Below are positions 1-8,376 of a stretch of DNA of 64,000 nt, piece by piece; within the stretch, counting starts at the first letter, position 1; each line of letters starts with the position of its first letter. Origin of the DNA: Flavobacterium sp. N1736 (GTDB lineage Bacteria > Bacteroidota > Bacteroidia > Flavobacteriales > Flavobacteriaceae); contig NZ_CP109994.1 of assembly GCF_025947065.1 (NCBI RefSeq), forward strand, positions 1,426,001-1,490,000, read 5' to 3'. A program made the translations under genes and the position numbers. The notes under the pieces were generated by a model that made no database searches, was not told the origin of the DNA, and saw nothing but the letters and a program-made list of their open reading frames with translations.

Positions 1-206
1 TGATTTTCGTCAAGAAGTGTAATTCGATACACAATTTCGGTAGTTCCTACTGGTAAATCTTCTGTTGTAAGAGCGATTCTATCGCGTGCAGAAACGATGA
101 TTTCTTTTGTAGTAGCACGTTCTTTGTCCCAATAACCATCTTTTTGAGCAAAAGAATTATAGGAAACTGTAATTAAAAGAAATAGAATTATTTTTTTGAA
201 GTTCAT
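1..206 (-). CDS. Exported protein, N-terminal part only (cut by window edge)
   Basis: This is the first 68 codons of a minus-strand gene that runs off the left edge. It starts with a typical signal peptide (MNFKKIILFLLITVSYNSFAQ), and cleavage probably follows Ala-20, so the product is exported. The visible mature part (KDGYWDKERATTKEIIVSARD and on) shows no domain I can name. It lies downstream of the minus-strand men genes but is separated from them by a palindromic repeat, so it is probably transcribed separately. The function is unknown. That the reading frame is real is supported by the signal peptide and the open frame to the edge. Confidence 0.7.
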   Translation of the reverse strand, partial: MNFKKIILFLLITVSYNSFAQKDGYWDKERATTKEIIVSARDRIALTTEDLPVGTTEIVYRITLLDEN

Positions 207-320
207 TTTATTTTTTTTGCCACAACCCGAGCGATAACGAACAGGTGAAGCAATTACACTAATTTTCTCTAATTTTTTTGCCACAGATTTTATAGATTAA
301 AATGATTTATTTTCGTTTTT

Positions 321-404
321 GTCTTGCGAGGAACGAAGCAATCTCGCTTGCTATATAAACTTTGTGCCTTTTGTTAGTGTGGTTGCTTCGTTCCTCGCAA
401 AGAC
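321..404. repeat. Intergenic palindromic repeat, family 1 copy 1
   Basis: Two arms of about 23 bases form an imperfect inverted repeat (left core GCGAGGAACGAAGCAATC, right core GGTTGCTTCGTTCCTCGC) around a loop of about 37 bases. A second copy lies at 45553-45629 in the opposite orientation. Part of the loop (CACTAACAAAAGG, read on the minus strand here) is also shared, so this is a dispersed element rather than a chance hairpin. The spacer 207-445 holds nothing else I can support. Confidence 0.75.
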
Positions 405-445
405 TGAACCTTTACAGAAATGACATAAATTGTGCCAAATATTCC

Positions 446-1123
446 TTATAATTCTATTGATTCTCCTATTTCAAGAAGCATTAAATCTTTTCCTTTATCA
501 AAAAATTTGCGAATCGCTTCTTCATGATTAATTTCGATATAACCAAATGTATCAAAATGATAACCCAGAATTTTATCACATTCTACAAAATCTGAAGCAA
601 TAATGGCATCTTCAACATCCATTGTAAAATTATTTCCGATTGGAAGTATCGCTAAATCAAGCTTTGTTCTTAACGGAATTAGTTTCATATCGTATGTAAG
701 CGCTGTATCGCCGGCAATATAAATGTTTTTATGTTCGCCTTCAATTACAAAACCTCCTGGATTTCCTCCGTAACTTCCATCAGGAAAAGAACTTGAGTGA
801 ATTGCATTTACATATTTTACTTTTCCAAAATCAAATTTCCAGCTTCCGCCATGATTCATTGGATGTGCTTTTAATTCTCTTTGCGCATAATAACTGGTAA
901 TTTCTGCATTTGAAATTATTGTCGCATTGGTACGTTTTGCAATTGCTTCAACATCAAGAACGTGATCGCCGTGTGCATGAGTTAATAAAATATAATCGGC
1001 TTTTAATGTTTCTATATCGATTGCCGCAGCTTGTGGATTTCCTGTAATAAAAGGATCAACAATAATATGTTTTCCTCCAACTTCAATGCCTAAAGAAGCG
1101 TGTCCGTAAAATGTAATTTTCAT
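446..1123 (-). CDS. Metal-dependent hydrolase, UPF0173 / metallo-beta-lactamase fold
   Basis: The 225-residue protein is a compact metallo-beta-lactamase-fold hydrolase of the UPF0173 (YtkL-like) family. The metal-binding signature THAHGDH is at residues 48-54 (His49, His51, Asp53, His54). Further ligands are probably in the IYIAGDTALTYDM segment and the late GYHFDTFG segment. No signal peptide is seen, so it should be cytoplasmic. The physiological substrate of the family is not established. The start ATG is 30 bases downstream of the menA stop on the same strand, so it is likely the last gene of a menA transcript. A link to quinone metabolism is only positional. Confidence 0.85.
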   Translation of the reverse strand: MKITFYGHASLGIEVGGKHIIVDPFITGNPQAAAIDIETLKADYILLTHAHGDHVLDVEAIAKRTNATIISNAEITSYYAQRELKAHPMNHGGSWKFDFGKVKYVNAIHSSSFPDGSYGGNPGGFVIEGEHKNIYIAGDTALTYDMKLIPLRTKLDLAILPIGNNFTMDVEDAIIASDFVECDKILGYHFDTFGYIEINHEEAIRKFFDKGKDLMLLEIGESIEL

Positions 1124-1153
1124 TTTTTTAAATTTTTAAAGTTGAACTTTATT

Positions 1154-2116
1154 TTATCTTCCGCCTAAGAACAGATTAACGAATATGTCTGAAATAAGCG
1201 AAATCATACATACTGTTAATAATATAGAAAGCAAAAATGTGCTAAGTGCCAGTTTTTTTAATTCCGGATCTAATAGTTTAGGATTCTGGTTTTTATAAAC
1301 TGTAATTAAATGCTTCGTTAAAGGTATATAAGCTAATAAAAACAAATATTGGTCAAAGTTGTAATCGCTTAAAAAGGCAAAAATAATAACCAAAAGCATC
1401 GCTGTAATAATCAAAGTAAAATGATAGATTTTAGCTTTTGCTCCGCCCATTTGAACTACAATTGTATTTTTTCCTGATTTTTTGTCTGACTCTTCATCGC
1501 GCATATTGTTAAGGTTTAAAACCCCAACACTTAATAAACCAATTGAAATTGCAGGCAAAATTAAAAGAGGATCTATTTCTTTTGAATATAAAAAGTTAAC
1601 GCCTAAAGTACTTACAAGTCCGAAGAATATAAATACGAATACATCGCCAAAACCTTTGTATCCGTACGCCGAATTACCAACTGTATAACGAATTGCCGAA
1701 ACAATTGCAGCAATTCCCAGTAATAGAAAGAAGATAGAATAACCAAAATTACTTTGCCCAAATGCAAAATATATTAAAATAATTGCTGACAACAGCGTTA
1801 ATAATGACGTTATTATAATCGCTTTTTTCATTGCCTGCGGCGTAATTGCACCACTTTGTATGGCACGTTGTGGTCCAACCCTGTCGGCATTATCGGTACC
1901 TTTTACACCATCTCCGTAATCATTGGCAAAATTGGATAAAACCTGTAAACCAAGCGTTGTTAAAAGTGAAAAACCAAATATTTTCCAGCTAAAAACTTCT
2001 GTTGGTGTATCTATGGTCGCGGTTGGGTTTGATAAGGCGTATATACTTCCTACTATAATTCCGGAAACTGATAAAGGCAATGTGCGCAGTCTGGCGGCTT
2101 CAATCCAATGTTTCAT
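1154..2116 (-). CDS. menA: 1,4-dihydroxy-2-naphthoate polyprenyltransferase MenA
   Basis: MenA attaches the polyprenyl chain to 1,4-dihydroxy-2-naphthoate, giving demethylmenaquinone in the inner membrane. The 320-residue protein has many hydrophobic helices and the UbiA-family Asp-rich motif NDYGDGVKGTD at residues 65-75, followed by the MenA-typical GPQRAIQSG. The second Asp-rich motif, LNNMRDEESDKKSGK, is near residues 201-215. Length is normal for MenA. It lies close to menB (2224-3057) on the same strand with a repeat-rich spacer between, and menD is nearby, which fits a men locus. Confusion with other UbiA enzymes is unlikely given the motif details. Confidence 0.93.
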   Translation of the reverse strand: MKHWIEAARLRTLPLSVSGIIVGSIYALSNPTATIDTPTEVFSWKIFGFSLLTTLGLQVLSNFANDYGDGVKGTDNADRVGPQRAIQSGAITPQAMKKAIIITSLLTLLSAIILIYFAFGQSNFGYSIFFLLLGIAAIVSAIRYTVGNSAYGYKGFGDVFVFIFFGLVSTLGVNFLYSKEIDPLLILPAISIGLLSVGVLNLNNMRDEESDKKSGKNTIVVQMGGAKAKIYHFTLIITAMLLVIIFAFLSDYNFDQYLFLLAYIPLTKHLITVYKNQNPKLLDPELKKLALSTFLLSILLTVCMISLISDIFVNLFLGGR

Positions 2117-2120
2117 TATG

Positions 2121-2220
2121 TTTTATTTTAGATTTTAGAGTTTTGATTTTAGATTGTTAGATTCTGAATTAAGATCGCAGATTTCAAAAATCTAAAATCT
2201 GCAATCTAAAATCTAAAATA
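2121..2220. repeat. Intergenic inverted repeat rich in TAGATTTTAGA units
   Basis: The spacer between menA and menB is built of repeated ATTTTAGATTTTAG-like units at its left end and their complement (CTAAAATCTAAAAT) at its right end, so most of the spacer could fold back on itself. A nested stem (GCAGATTT...AAATCTGC) lies at about 2177-2202. It may attenuate transcription between menB and menA, but it is not a classic terminator with a U-run. Confidence 0.5.
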
Positions 2221-2223
2221 TTT

Positions 2224-3057
2224 TTACGGCAACCATTTATTCTCGCCAAAGTTTGGTTTTCTTTTTTCTAGAAAGGCATTTCTTCCTTCTTTTGCTTCTT
2301 CGGTCATATAAGCCAAACGTGTTGCTTCTCCGGCAAAAACCTGCTGACCAACCATTCCGTCATCAGTTAAGTTCATGGCGAATTTTAGCATTTTTATTGA
2401 AGTTGGTGATTTTTGAAGAATTTCCTGTGCCCATTCATACGCTGTTGCTTCCAGTTCATCATGCGGAATCACGGCATTTACCATTCCCATATCCATTGCT
2501 TCCTGAGCAGAATAATTTCTTCCTAAAAAGAAAATCTCACGCGCTTTTTTCTGACCCACCATTTTAGCCAGATATGCAGATCCGTAACCTCCGTCAAAAC
2601 TTGTTACATCGGCATCGGTTTGTTTAAAAATAGCATGTTCCTTACTTGCCAAAGTCATATCGCAAACTACATGCAAACTGTGTCCGCCGCCAACAGCCCA
2701 TCCCGGAACTACGGCAATAACTACTTTTGGCATAAAACGGATTAAACGCTGTACTTCGAGAATATTTAAACGATGCTGACCATCTTCTCCAACATAACCC
2801 TGATGTCCACGTGCATTTTGATCGCCTCCACTGCAAAAAGAATATATACCATCTTTTGTTGATGGTCCTTCTGCAGAAAGTAAAACCACTCCAATCGAAG
2901 TGTCTTCCTGAGCATCATAAAATGCCTGATACAATTCTGAAGTTGTTTTTGGTCGAAAAGCATTTCTCACATTTGGTCTGTTAAAAGCAATTCTTGCAAC
3001 TCCGTTACATTTTTTATAGGTTATATCTTCAAATTCTCTGGCAGTTATCCAATCCAT
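2224..3057 (-). CDS. menB: 1,4-dihydroxy-2-naphthoyl-CoA synthase MenB
   Basis: MenB is the crotonase-fold enzyme that cyclises o-succinylbenzoyl-CoA to 1,4-dihydroxy-2-naphthoyl-CoA in menaquinone synthesis. The 277-residue protein carries SGGDQ at 76-80 (oxyanion hole region), AVGGGHS at 121-127, and the MenB-specific TDADVTSFDGGYGSAYLA segment at 147-164 with the Ser/Asp/Tyr residues expected for this subfamily. The C-terminal RKPNFGENKWLP is also typical. Length agrees with the family. No signal peptide is present, so it is cytoplasmic. It precedes menA on the same strand. Confidence 0.95.
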   Translation of the reverse strand: MDWITAREFEDITYKKCNGVARIAFNRPNVRNAFRPKTTSELYQAFYDAQEDTSIGVVLLSAEGPSTKDGIYSFCSGGDQNARGHQGYVGEDGQHRLNILEVQRLIRFMPKVVIAVVPGWAVGGGHSLHVVCDMTLASKEHAIFKQTDADVTSFDGGYGSAYLAKMVGQKKAREIFFLGRNYSAQEAMDMGMVNAVIPHDELEATAYEWAQEILQKSPTSIKMLKFAMNLTDDGMVGQQVFAGEATRLAYMTEEAKEGRNAFLEKRKPNFGENKWLP

Positions 3058-3310
3058 TTCTATTTGTTTTATTTTAAATAATTATAATGTAAAAATAAAC
3101 CATTTTTACATTTTTACCTACTCAATTTACTTTAAGTCTTTGCTAAAATTACTTTGAATGTTAACAATTGGTATTTACCTACAAAAAATAACATTATTTA
3201 ACATTGCTTTTAAAAAAAAAGAAGTAATTTTACAGCCTAGAAATCAATTAGATACATTTTATTTACTGATTTCAGATTGATTTTCTTTCACTGATTTATT
3301 AACCTAAAAA

Positions 3311-3628
3311 ATGATTTTTTTGAGAAAATTTAAAAAATTTGTCGCTCATTTTTTTAGGGTTTTCAATACTAAAACTTTAACTGATGAGCAAATGGTTTAC
3401 GCGTTTGTTGAAACTTCAAGGAAGAGATAGTAACACCTAAGGTTAAAGAATAGAATTGTTTACTCAGTTTGTCTAACAAGGATTACGATAATGGGGACTT
3501 AATAAAAATTGAAAAACTTTCTATAAATATCATATCAAACAAACCAAATGGTTCTGCCGTGAAATTAATTTTTTGCTTTTGAATGCAGATGTATTAGACT
3601 ATTTAAAGACATACCAATCAAGGATTTA
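3311..3628 (+). pseudogene. Possible decayed small gene in a gene-free spacer
   Basis: The spacer 3058-3795 has no intact gene. On the plus strand there are consecutive coding-like pieces in shifting frames: a 39-codon open frame from the ATG at 3311 (ending in TDEQMVYAFVETSRKR), then in another frame FKEEIVTPKVKE, a TAG, and SLSNKDYDNGDLIKIEKL continuing to about 3580, then NADVLDYLKTYQSR in a further frame. This pattern fits a gene destroyed by at least two frameshifts and a stop. I do not recognise the parent family, and chance in AT-rich DNA is a real alternative. Confidence 0.3.
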
Positions 3629-3728
3629 ATTTCTAAAATTTTTAAAGCTGTTATTTTTTTGATTGATTCGAATAATTTTATTTCTGTTTTTTTTTAATTA
3701 CAATTTTTTTTAAAACTAGAATAAAAAG

Positions 3729-3759
3729 GGAAAGGCTACTTGTAATGAGTAGCCTTTCC
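3729..3759 (-). terminator. Rho-independent terminator after the S1/CvfB-like gene
   Basis: A 12-base-pair stem (left arm GGAAAGGCTACT, right arm AGTAGCCTTTCC) with a 7-base loop is followed, on the minus strand, by CCTTTTTAT. It lies 37 bases past the stop of the minus-strand gene ending at 3796. Confidence 0.8.
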
Positions 3760-3795
3760 TGTTATAATCGTTTAGATAAATTGCAATAAAAGAAA

Positions 3796-4653
3796 CTATT
3801 CTTCTTTTATAAGATAAATTCCATCTTCTTTTATTTCTATGAGTTTGTCTTTATATAAAGCTCCAATTGCTTTTTTAAAGGTTTTTTTACTCATTTTTAA
3901 TACCGTTTTAATATCCTCAGGGTGCGAATTGTCATTTAAGCGTAAAAAGCCTCTGTTTGCTCTTAATTCATCTAAAATTTTCTCTGCATTTGGCTCAATA
4001 CTCTGATAACCCTGTACTTGCAAAGCAACATCTATTTTATTGTCAGGACGAATGGTTTTAATATATCCGCGCATTCTGTCGCCGGTTCTAATGGCATCAT
4101 CATATACTTCATCTTTATACAATAATCCTTTGTGTTGTTCATTGATAATCACATTGATACCTAATTCTGTAATATGAGAAACAATCAAATCAACTTCTTC
4201 TCCTTTTTCTACCGTTAGGTTTTCATTGCTTAGAAATTGGTTCAATTTGCTTGAAGCCACCAAACGATTGGTTTTTTCATCCATATAAAGGTAAACCAGA
4301 TAACGTTTTCCTTTTTCCATTGGGCGCGCCTGTTCTTTAAACGGAACCAAAATATCTTTTTCCATTCCCCAATCCATAAAAGCACCAACCTGATTGATGT
4401 AATTTACACGTAAAAGAGCAAATTCATTCAATAAAATATAAGGTTCAAGAGTTGTCGCAACCGGGCGCTGTTCGTGATCTAAATAAACGAAAACGATAAG
4501 TTCTTCGCCTATTTCAAATTCATTGGGAACGTATTTATTGGGTAATAATATGTCGTGAATTCCTTCAGGATCTTTTTCAGGATTTCCTAAAAACAAACCA
4601 ACTTTGGTATCACGTAATATAGTTAGTGTATTGTATTTTCCTATTTCAATCAT
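3796..4653 (-). CDS. S1 RNA-binding domain protein, CvfB family
   Basis: The 285-residue protein resembles CvfB/YitL proteins, which consist of several S1-like OB-fold domains and a C-terminal winged helix and bind RNA. The start at MIEIGKYNTLTI (ATG at 4651-4653) is chosen because the 50 extra residues possible upstream do not look like protein sequence and family members begin this way. S1-like segments are at about 5-70, 72-140 and 155-220 (for example INQVGAFMDWGMEKDILVPFKEQ). The end (KKTFKKAIGALYKDKLIEIKEDGIYLI) fits the winged helix. It is expected to be cytoplasmic. It sits between menB and DUF2853 on the same strand and ends at a good terminator. Confidence 0.85.
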   Translation of the reverse strand: MIEIGKYNTLTILRDTKVGLFLGNPEKDPEGIHDILLPNKYVPNEFEIGEELIVFVYLDHEQRPVATTLEPYILLNEFALLRVNYINQVGAFMDWGMEKDILVPFKEQARPMEKGKRYLVYLYMDEKTNRLVASSKLNQFLSNENLTVEKGEEVDLIVSHITELGINVIINEQHKGLLYKDEVYDDAIRTGDRMRGYIKTIRPDNKIDVALQVQGYQSIEPNAEKILDELRANRGFLRLNDNSHPEDIKTVLKMSKKTFKKAIGALYKDKLIEIKEDGIYLIKEE

Positions 4654-4792
4654 ATAATGAGGTTCTGAGTTGCAAAGCAACTGAGTTTCTAAGCTGCAAA
4701 TGTACGAAGTTTGAAAATGGTTCAAAGAAAAATATTCGAGATAAAAGGAACAAATGCTTCTTAATTTGCATTTATTAAATACATCAAAATAC

Positions 4793-4818
4793 AAAAGCAC
4801 CAAATAAATGGTGCTTTT
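4793..4818 (-). terminator. Hairpin terminator after the DUF2853 gene
   Basis: The stem AAAAGCACCA / TGGTGCTTTT with a 6-base loop lies 22 bases beyond the stop of the minus-strand gene ending at 4841. On the minus strand it is followed by a T-rich stretch (GTATTTTG), a moderately good rho-independent terminator. It lies in the leader region of the next gene. Confidence 0.6.
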
Positions 4819-4840
4819 TACTTTTTATAAATTTTAAAAT

Positions 4841-5182
4841 CTATTTGTAAACACTTTCTTTTTTAAAGTGTATGGTCAATAAATAGTAAACTACTGCTCT
4901 GTATTTGTGTTTGTTCGAATGTCCGTATTTTTCAAGAACCGCATGAATTGCCGCTTCTAATTCCGGACCATTTGGTAAACCTAATTTTTTAATCAGGAAA
5001 TTATTTTTCACTGTATCTATTTCTGAATGCTGTGTTGCTGAAACCGTTGATGCATCGGCATTGTAAATTGCCGGTCCGCAGCCAATTGTTACTTTGGTCA
5101 ATAAATCCATATTTGGAGTTACACCGCATTTTTCTTTTAGATCTCCTGCATACTTTTTAATTAATTCTTCTCTTGTGCTCAT
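4841..5182 (-). CDS. DUF2853 family protein
   Basis: The product is a 113-residue, predicted cytoplasmic, helix-rich protein of the DUF2853 family, recognised from the pattern MSTREELIKKYAGDLKEKCG at the start and the end HKYRAVVYYLLTIHFKKE. The start at 5180-5182 is preferred over an ATG nine codons upstream because family members begin with MS-x-REE. The function of the family is unknown to me. It is transcribed in the same direction as menD upstream and the CvfB-like gene downstream, with a terminator after it. Confidence 0.8.
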   Translation of the reverse strand: MSTREELIKKYAGDLKEKCGVTPNMDLLTKVTIGCGPAIYNADASTVSATQHSEIDTVKNNFLIKKLGLPNGPELEAAIHAVLEKYGHSNKHKYRAVVYYLLTIHFKKESVYK

Positions 5183-5282
5183 ATAAAATAGTTTAAATTT
5201 ATTACTCATTAAAAGTATTCAAATTTAAATATTATTCTTACAAAAACAATTATTTTAATATTATTTAACTTATATTTTAAAA

Positions 5283-6944
5283 CTAAATTAATTCTTTGAA
5301 AAACTGATTTAAAATAACATTGTTATCTAAAGTTGGTGTGAAAATTTCTAAAATAGTTGGCGCATCATTATTAGCATATAATGTTTCAATTCCTTTATTT
5401 AAAGAATCTAAATCTGTTGCTGTAAAATAATTCATTTTGTACATTTTGGCTAAATGTTCTGCAGTTAAATGATGCGAAGTTTCAAAATAAGTATTAAAAA
5501 CAGGTTTTTCTTCATGACCGGGTAAAATCCTGAAAATTCCTCCTCCTCCATTATTTATCAATATAATTTTGAAGTTTTTTGGAATATATGAATTCCACAA
5601 AGCATTACTATCATACAAAAAGCTAATATCTCCGGTTATAAACACATTTGGTTTTTTGCTCCCAACCGAAGCTCCAATTGCCGTTGATGTACTTCCGTCT
5701 ATTCCGCTTGTGCCACGATTGCAAAAAACTTCGATAGAACTATCAATATCAATTAATTGTGCATATCGAATGGCTGAACTATTGCTAATTTGCAATTGAC
5801 TGTTTTTTGGCAAAGCCTCAATTATTTTTTCGAAAACCTGAAAATCTGAAAATGGTATTTTATTTAAATATTCTTGTTTTCTAACTTTTCGCAAATCATA
5901 AATTGTATCGATTTTCGAAAAATAATCACTTTCTGTAATGCCGGTTTTTGAAAGTAAATCTGTAAAAAAATCATTTGGCTGCATCACAACATGTTTTGTC
6001 AATGCATTAAAAGTATCATACGCACGCAAAGTATCTATGTGCCAATGTTGTTTTGGCTGGTATTTTCGTAAAAATGCCTTGATTCTTTTTGAAACAATCA
6101 TTCCCCCAAAAGTTACTAAAAGATCGGGCTGAAATTCTTGAAAATCAACATCTTGAAATGGAGTAATTAAAGTATCAATACTATTGATAAAACCCGGATG
6201 ATGAAGATTAGAAGTTGTTTCTGTCAACACTACAACAGATGGATCATTTGCCCAATTTTCTATAATTTTTTCATCAATAGTATTGGCTTCGTTTACGCCA
6301 ATCATTATTAATTTACGTTTGGCTGAATTCCAGATTGAAACAAATTCTTCGCTGTTTTCTATTGTTTTTGTTCCAATAATTTGCTCTGAAATTGTGACTT
6401 TCGGATGTACTGAAAGCGTTTCTACAGTTTGATAAAGCGGTTCTTCGAAAGGTGCATTAATATGTACCGGACCTTTTTGAAGAATGGCCGTTTCGATTGC
6501 TTTATTTATTTTTAAGTCATTTTCTTCAGAAGCTTCTTCAGTCAAATTGGCATTAAAAACAGAGTGATTTTGAAAAACATTTTCCTGACGAATCGTTTGT
6601 CCGTCGCCAATGTCTATTTTACTTTGCGGACGATCTGCAGAAATTACAATTAACGGAATCTGACTGTAAAATGCTTCGGCTACAGCCGGATAATAATTTA
6701 ACAGTGCTGATCCTGAAGTACATATAATTGCTGTTGGTTTTTTAATTTGCTGTGCAATTCCTAATGCAAAAAATGCGGCGCAGCGTTCATCTGCGATACT
6801 GTAACAGGTAAAATTAGGATTTTGGGCAAAACCTATTGTTAAAGGTGCATTTCTTGATCCCGGAGAAATTATAATATTGGTGATTCCTTTTGCTAAACAA
6901 ATTTCGATAATGCTTTGGGCAAGCGGTATTTTGGGGTAAATCAT
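5283..6944 (-). CDS. menD: 2-succinyl-5-enolpyruvyl-6-hydroxy-3-cyclohexene-1-carboxylate synthase MenD
   Basis: MenD is the thiamine-diphosphate enzyme that joins isochorismate and 2-oxoglutarate, the first committed step of menaquinone synthesis. The 553-residue protein has the N-terminal SPGSRNAPLT at 28-36, the catalytic Glu in ADER at about 51-54, CTSGSALLNYYPAVAEA following, and the C-terminal ThDP/Mg site with RGTSGIDGSTSTAIGAS, TGDISFLYDSNALWN and INNGGGGIFRILPG. Length is right for MenD. It is the first gene of the minus-strand men cluster, divergent from the thioredoxin-like gene at 7119. menF, menC and menE are not in this window. Confidence 0.95.
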   Translation of the reverse strand: MIYPKIPLAQSIIEICLAKGITNIIISPGSRNAPLTIGFAQNPNFTCYSIADERCAAFFALGIAQQIKKPTAIICTSGSALLNYYPAVAEAFYSQIPLIVISADRPQSKIDIGDGQTIRQENVFQNHSVFNANLTEEASEENDLKINKAIETAILQKGPVHINAPFEEPLYQTVETLSVHPKVTISEQIIGTKTIENSEEFVSIWNSAKRKLIMIGVNEANTIDEKIIENWANDPSVVVLTETTSNLHHPGFINSIDTLITPFQDVDFQEFQPDLLVTFGGMIVSKRIKAFLRKYQPKQHWHIDTLRAYDTFNALTKHVVMQPNDFFTDLLSKTGITESDYFSKIDTIYDLRKVRKQEYLNKIPFSDFQVFEKIIEALPKNSQLQISNSSAIRYAQLIDIDSSIEVFCNRGTSGIDGSTSTAIGASVGSKKPNVFITGDISFLYDSNALWNSYIPKNFKIILINNGGGGIFRILPGHEEKPVFNTYFETSHHLTAEHLAKMYKMNYFTATDLDSLNKGIETLYANNDAPTILEIFTPTLDNNVILNQFFKELI

Positions 6945-7002
6945 TCTTTTGGAGTATTATTTATATAAGAAAATCAAAAATAAAGATCCTCTTTTAATAA
7001 TA

Positions 7003-7010
7003 CAAAGTTA
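7003..7010 (-). promoter_or_regulatory. Possible -7 element of menD promoter
   Basis: On the minus strand this reads TAACTTTG, an exact TAnnTTTG match to the Bacteroidota -7 consensus, about 60 bases upstream of the menD start. I do not see a convincing -33 TTTG at the right distance, so the assignment is tentative. A divergent TATATTTG at 7077-7084 on the plus strand lies 35 bases before the thioredoxin-like gene. Confidence 0.35.
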
Positions 7011-7118
7011 CAAACTTCGCAGTTGATTTAACTTATAAATGGGAAGATATTAAAGCTGCTTTTTAGAAAAAGGGAATATATTTGTAAAACCGAATTTCGA
7101 ATAAAAAATAAAATCAAA

Positions 7119-8294
7119 ATGCGATTTCTATATACATTCCTTCTTTTTATTTCATTGCAGATTATTAGTGCTCAAAATCATTTTGTTCCGGATGATATTC
7201 CGTATAAAACAGCGCTGGAAACTGCAAAAACAGAAGGAAAACCACTTTTTATAATGCTTTATGCTGATTGGTGTCCGCATTGTAATCAAATGAAAAAAGA
7301 TGTTTTTAGTGATACAGAAGTTATGGATTTTCTTAAAAAAAACTACGTTTGTGTTTGGAAAAATATAGAAAAAGAAGAAGGAATAGCGCTAAAAAATAAA
7401 TTCAATACGAAAGCATTGCCTGCTTTTTTATTTTTAGATGCCAATGAAACGCTTTTGTATGCTTTAAAAGGTGAAATGAAAAAACCTGAATTTATGACGG
7501 AAGCCAATTACGCTTTGAATTCTAAGATGCAATTGCCTTATTTAGAAAAAGAGTTTTTAGCCGATAAAAGCAATTCGACCAAGTTTTTTGCTTATTTAAA
7601 TACAATGAGAAAAGGGCAAGAAAGAACAGAATTAGCAATTCCCACCCATATTTATCTTGAAACGCAATCTGATGATCAATTAGTTAGCGAAACAAACTGG
7701 CGCGTGATTGCAAATGGTGTAACTGATATTAATTCGAGAGAGTTTCAGTATGTTTTAAAACATCAGAAAGAATTTGCTGCTGTGGCTTCAAAAAATCGTG
7801 TCGATCGCAAAATAGAAAATATTGTTACTGAATTACTGCGCCCGTATGTTGATAATTTAGATACGGTAAATTATTATAAAAAAAGAGAAATCGCAAAATC
7901 TATTCGTTTGCAAAAAACAGATTCTCTGGTTTTTAAGTTTGATTTAACGTTGGCAGAAAGAACAGAGAAATGGCAATTTTATAAAAAAGTTACGCTTGAA
8001 GATACTCAAAAATTAGTTTGGAATGATGCCAGTTTTCTAAAGGACATCGGACAGACTTATTTAAAACATATTACGGATGAAGAAAGCCTTAAAAAATCAA
8101 TTTCATGGGTAAAACATTCTTTGGAATTAAATGATTCATACGATGGAAATCTGCTTTTGGCCCGACTTTATAATAAAATTAAAGACAAGAAATTAGCTTT
8201 AAAATATGCCAAAGATGCTAAGGTTATTTCTAATGAAATGAACTGGAATTCTAAAGATGTTGATACTCTGTTAGCTGAATTAAACACTAAATAA
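7119..8294 (+). CDS. Exported thioredoxin-fold protein
   Basis: The 391-residue protein has a signal peptide (cleavage probably after ...QIISA at about residue 18) and a thioredoxin-like domain with the redox motif WCPHC at residues 51-55 (Cys52, Cys55) in the context FIMLYADWCPHCNQMKKDVF. KALPAFLFLD carries the expected cis-Pro region. It is probably a periplasmic thiol-disulfide protein, of the thioredoxin_7/DUF255-like type. The C-terminal 230 residues are helical, and the last part (SLKKSISWVKHSLELNDSYDGNLLLARLYNKIKDKKLALKYA) resembles TPR repeats. Partner substrates cannot be inferred. It is followed by a GNAT gene on the same strand. Confidence 0.8.
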   Translation: MRFLYTFLLFISLQIISAQNHFVPDDIPYKTALETAKTEGKPLFIMLYADWCPHCNQMKKDVFSDTEVMDFLKKNYVCVWKNIEKEEGIALKNKFNTKALPAFLFLDANETLLYALKGEMKKPEFMTEANYALNSKMQLPYLEKEFLADKSNSTKFFAYLNTMRKGQERTELAIPTHIYLETQSDDQLVSETNWRVIANGVTDINSREFQYVLKHQKEFAAVASKNRVDRKIENIVTELLRPYVDNLDTVNYYKKREIAKSIRLQKTDSLVFKFDLTLAERTEKWQFYKKVTLEDTQKLVWNDASFLKDIGQTYLKHITDEESLKKSISWVKHSLELNDSYDGNLLLARLYNKIKDKKLALKYAKDAKVISNEMNWNSKDVDTLLAELNTK

Positions 8295-8376
8295 TAATCA
8301 AAATAGCCACGAATTCACGAATTATTTATCTGAGAACAATTTGTTTATTTTTAATTCTGGCAAAAAAACAAAACCG

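Noticed and set aside
3796..4803. Longer start for the CvfB-like gene at 4803
   Set aside because: The extra 50 residues do not look like protein and include the upstream leader; homologue-like sequence begins at MIEIGKY.
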